Source: Clostridia bacterium
GTDB taxonomy: Bacteria > Bacillota > Clostridia > Lachnospirales > Lachnospiraceae
DNA: 64,000 nt
Reading direction: 5' to 3'
Assembly: GCA_910575725.1 (NCBI GenBank)
Contig: CAJTFE010000015.1
Coordinates: forward strand, 35,608-99,607
Shown: piece by piece, positions 62,000 to 64,000 of the stretch
How positions within the stretch are numbered: the first letter of the stretch is position 1
Layout of the letters: every line of letters begins with the position of its first letter
The notes under the pieces: generated by a model
The model's database searches: none
Seen by the model: the letters and a program-made list of their open reading frames with translations, nothing else
Told to the model about the DNA's origin: nothing
Position numbers and translations under genes: made by a program

Positions 62000-62785
62000 A
62001 TGATAAAAGCTATCTTTTTCGATATTGACGGAACCTTATATTCCCACAGAGACCACCGGATTCCGGAAAGCGCCTTATGGGCTTTAGAGGCACTTAGGAA
62101 GCAAGGCGTTCTTTTGTTTCTATCCACCGGAAGGCATATGATTATGATTGAGCATCTTCTGGGAAACCAGATCCCCTTTGACGGTTATGTCTCTCTCACC
62201 GGGCAGATCTGCCTCGACCGTGAGAAGCGGATTTTTTACAAAAATCCCATCTGCCGGGAGGATACGGAAAAAATTGCAGCCTTTTTTAACAAGAAAACAG
62301 TTCCTCTTACCTTAATGGAGGAAAACCGCCGCTATATCAATTTTACCAGCCAGGCCTCTGGGGATGCCCTAAAACGCCTCTCCTCCTTCTCGCCGCCTGT
62401 GGAGGCCTACCAGGGAGGAGAACTCTACCAGGTTTCCGGTTTTCTCTGTGAAGAGGCCGCAAAAGAACTTCTCTCCCCTCTTACAAACTGTAAATATACC
62501 AGCTGGGATGACGGAGCAATTGATATTATCTCGGCAGACAGCGGAAAGACGGTCGGCATCCAGAAGCTTTTAGAGCATTACTGCCTAAGTCCGGACAGCA
62601 TTATGGCCTTCGGCGACGGTGACAATGATGCCGACATGCTGGAATTCGCCCAGATCGGCGTAGCCATGGGAAATGGTTCCCAAAAAGCAAAGGAAGCCGC
62701 CGGCTACGTCACCACAGACATAGACGACGACGGAATCGCCAATGCATTGAAGCATTTTCATCTGCTTCCTGCTTCTTTCTCATAA
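62000..62785 (+). CDS. Cof-type HAD-IIB family hydrolase
   Basis: I start at 62000 (MIKAIFFDIDGTLYSHRDHR), preceded by GAGAGG; an earlier ATG at 61916 is not conserved. The HAD motifs are FDIDGTL (I), LFLSTGR (II), and FGDGDNDADMLEFAQIGVAM (IV), with the IIB cap between. It probably dephosphorylates a sugar phosphate or cofactor. It stands alone. Confidence 0.92.
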   Translation: MIKAIFFDIDGTLYSHRDHRIPESALWALEALRKQGVLLFLSTGRHMIMIEHLLGNQIPFDGYVSLTGQICLDREKRIFYKNPICREDTEKIAAFFNKKTVPLTLMEENRRYINFTSQASGDALKRLSSFSPPVEAYQGGELYQVSGFLCEEAAKELLSPLTNCKYTSWDDGAIDIISADSGKTVGIQKLLEHYCLSPDSIMAFGDGDNDADMLEFAQIGVAMGNGSQKAKEAAGYVTTDIDDDGIANALKHFHLLPASFS

Positions 62786-62812
62786 AGAAAATCCGCTGCA
62801 AAATCCATATAC

Positions 62813-62842
62813 AGGCTTTTGAGAGCATTCCCAAAAGCCTGT
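62813..62842. terminator. Convergent terminator
   Basis: CAGGCTTTTG pairs with CAAAAGCCTG around a short loop, between the HAD gene and the small membrane protein gene on the other strand. Confidence 0.65.
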
Positions 62843-62847
62843 CAAAA

Positions 62848-63072
62848 TCAATCCTTATTCTGTTTTTCAAACTCAAGAGCCTTCTTTTTTATCAATTTAT
62901 ATTCTAAATATGCTGTAAATATAAGCACTCCTGACAGAAACAACGCCAACATAAATTCCACACGCAGGAACAAAACCATAACTGCCAAAACCAAAAGCCA
63001 AAGGGTATGAATATATCTATCTAATCTTTCCAGAGGGTTAAGCTGCGTCCAAAATATTTTTTTCATACTCAT
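62848..63072 (-). CDS. Small membrane protein with coiled tail
   Basis: The 72-74-residue protein MKKIFWTQLNPLERLDRYIH has two TM helices (LWLLVLAVMVLFLRVEFMLA, LFLSGVLIFTAYLEY) and a charged tail KLIKKKALEFEKQNKD. GAAGGGGG lies before two closely spaced ATGs (63072 and 63066). The family is not recognised. Confidence 0.65.
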   Translation of the reverse strand: MSMKKIFWTQLNPLERLDRYIHTLWLLVLAVMVLFLRVEFMLALFLSGVLIFTAYLEYKLIKKKALEFEKQNKD

Positions 63073-63419
63073 TTTCCCCCTTCATTTTCCAATTTATGGC
63101 CTAACCGGATCAAACCATATGATACTGAAACGCTGCCTCCACATTTCAATCACGCCCACTCTTTATCCTTATATTAACATTATATTATATATTTCCTAAA
63201 ATAAAAGACTTAAAAATTTTGTTAATTTACGTTATACTAAAACATATGAGCTTTAAATTTTATTCCTTCTCTCACATGCCACTCCGATTTCTGTCTCTTT
63301 TGCAGAGGCAAATCCATTTCCCAGACCGCTAATCACAAAAAAACCAGTGGCAAGACCAGCCGTTACAGCCTTTGCCACCGGTTTCTTTTTATCATCTATC
63401 TCTGTCCGCCACAGGCGCC
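63073..63419. other. Intergenic region with terminator
   Basis: No gene is visible. AT-rich sequence to about 63240 is followed by a hairpin (ACCAGTGGCAA 63343-63353 against TTGCCACCGGT 63371-63381) with a T-run on the minus strand, which ends the permease transcript. Confidence 0.6.
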
Positions 63420-63692
63420 CTACAGACTCAGCTCCTTCCCCCCATTCATCTTGTTAAACAACAGCAGCGACGCCACTGTCAGCAAAGTCAGTATGGTAGA
63501 CAAAGCCGCAGCCGTCCCGTAATTGCCCCGGATAACCTCCGTATAGATAGCCACCGTCAAGGTCTTCGTCCGGCCTGTATACAGGATAATGGCTGTAGAG
63601 AGCTCACTGATCATCGTCACCCAGCTCAAAATCGCCCCCGACACAATTCCAGCCTGCATCATAGGAACCGTAATGCGGAAAAATGCCTTCAT
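63420..63692 (-). pseudogene. C-terminal part of an ABC transporter permease (iron/polyamine type)
   Basis: The 90 residues KAFFRITVPMMQAGIVSGAI, LSWVTMISELSTAIILYTGR and VAIYTEVIRGNYGTAAALS match the last third of AfuB/PotC-like permeases. The frame stays open upstream to about 63820, but the residues (QFQFAYEKGITTVREITYQI) do not look like this family. The gene therefore seems to be joined to unrelated DNA near 63693 and is probably broken. Confidence 0.65.
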
Positions 63693-64000
63693 TAGATCAA
63701 TAATAATCTGATAGGTAATTTCCCTAACAGTAGTTATACCCTTTTCATAGGCAAATTGAAATTGGTTGTTACTACAAGGAGCACTTTTTTGATTCTCGGC
63801 ATAGTTAATGGTTCAGATACTGTTTCGTGAATAATTCAGGTTTATTAACCACAATTCTTTTATGTATTTATTTGAACAGTAGTTTAACTAAATATTATCG
63901 TAAGCGTCAAATCCTTCGCTCCCTATAAATTGAAGCGCCGCTTATTTGCGGCGCTTACTGTAGCAGTCAGCTGGAAGTGTCTTTGACCACGGCATGAGCG
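63693..64000. other. Unassigned AT-rich end region
   Basis: Apart from the foreign frame joined to the permease (63693-63820, function not recognised), I see only a terminator-like hairpin AAGCGCCGC/GCGGCGCTT at 63933-63956. The window ends inside this region. Confidence 0.4.

Overview
The window looks like the chromosome of a Gram-positive anaerobe in the class Clostridia, most likely a Lachnospiraceae-type gut acetogen (inference). Three things point there: a full-length acetyl-CoA synthase gene (acsB) with all A-cluster cysteines, the conserved Firmicute block pyrH-frr-uppS-cdsA-dxr-rseP, and sporulation-associated genes (gerW and a Spo0A-C-like protein). Most genes are on the minus strand and the coding sequence is of middling GC. 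Several AT-rich segments and many decayed genes mark rearranged or imported stretches. No rRNA, tRNA or CRISPR array was recognised.

Region by region. 1-3.2 kb: an RpiR regulator cut by the window edge, a C-terminal scrap of an AGCS symporter, a truncated LysR regulator, an MBL-fold hydrolase, an Rpn-nuclease remnant and an ACT-domain protein. 3.2-8.3 kb: acsB, standing without acsCDE or cooS, and a divergent hybrid histidine kinase with a frameshift in its sensor domain. 8.3-13.2 kb: an aldo/keto reductase pseudogene split by a ~2.7 kb AT-rich insertion (AlbA_2/ATPase regulator, hypothetical gene, Fic remnant), its MerR regulator with a 19-bp-spacer promoter, and a type I toxin-antitoxin-like holin cassette too small for ordinary gene calling. 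13.2-19 kb: the isoprenoid/phospholipid/translation block, interrupted between frr and uppS by a terminator and a 143-bp tandem repeat. 19-23.8 kb: two radical SAM proteins, a DUF3786 protein, and an AGCS symporter controlled by a glycine riboswitch.

23.9-30.1 kb is the most unusual part. It is a three-gene phosphorelay operon: a stand-alone receiver, a membrane hybrid kinase carrying a ~180-residue Q/E/K/R/P repeat linker and an Hpt domain, and a second membrane hybrid kinase whose receiver is followed by a complete DegV (FakB-like fatty-acid-binding) domain. This suggests signalling coupled to a bound acyl lipid. 30.2-35.2 kb: a LivJHMGF branched-chain amino acid transporter. 35.4-40.5 kb: NYN/OST-HTH protein, flavodiiron protein, an ~87-bp-arm inverted repeat element, a Spo0A-C-like protein with a double-XRE protein, and a MATE exporter.

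40.7-45.1 kb: two flavodoxin-like reductases with a divergent HxlR regulator, a group II intron 5' fragment, a coiled-coil protein and an Agr-like GHKL/LytTR two-component pair; this is a likely acquired stretch. 45.4-54.5 kb: a metal/redox cluster consisting of a cyclase-family protein, a NifX-like protein with a His/Cys tail, CbiK, a thioredoxin reductase lacking recognisable NADPH motifs, thioredoxin, and a NikABCDE/Opp-type ABC transporter. Nickel or cobalt handling would fit the Ni-enzyme acsB and corrinoid chemistry, but the substrate is inferred. 54.7-64 kb: an Rpn-family protein, a response regulator truncated by a second copy of the inverted repeat element, XRE and TraX-like proteins, a small membrane protein, GerW, DUF2953, Nudix and HAD hydrolases, and the C-terminal part of an ABC permease.
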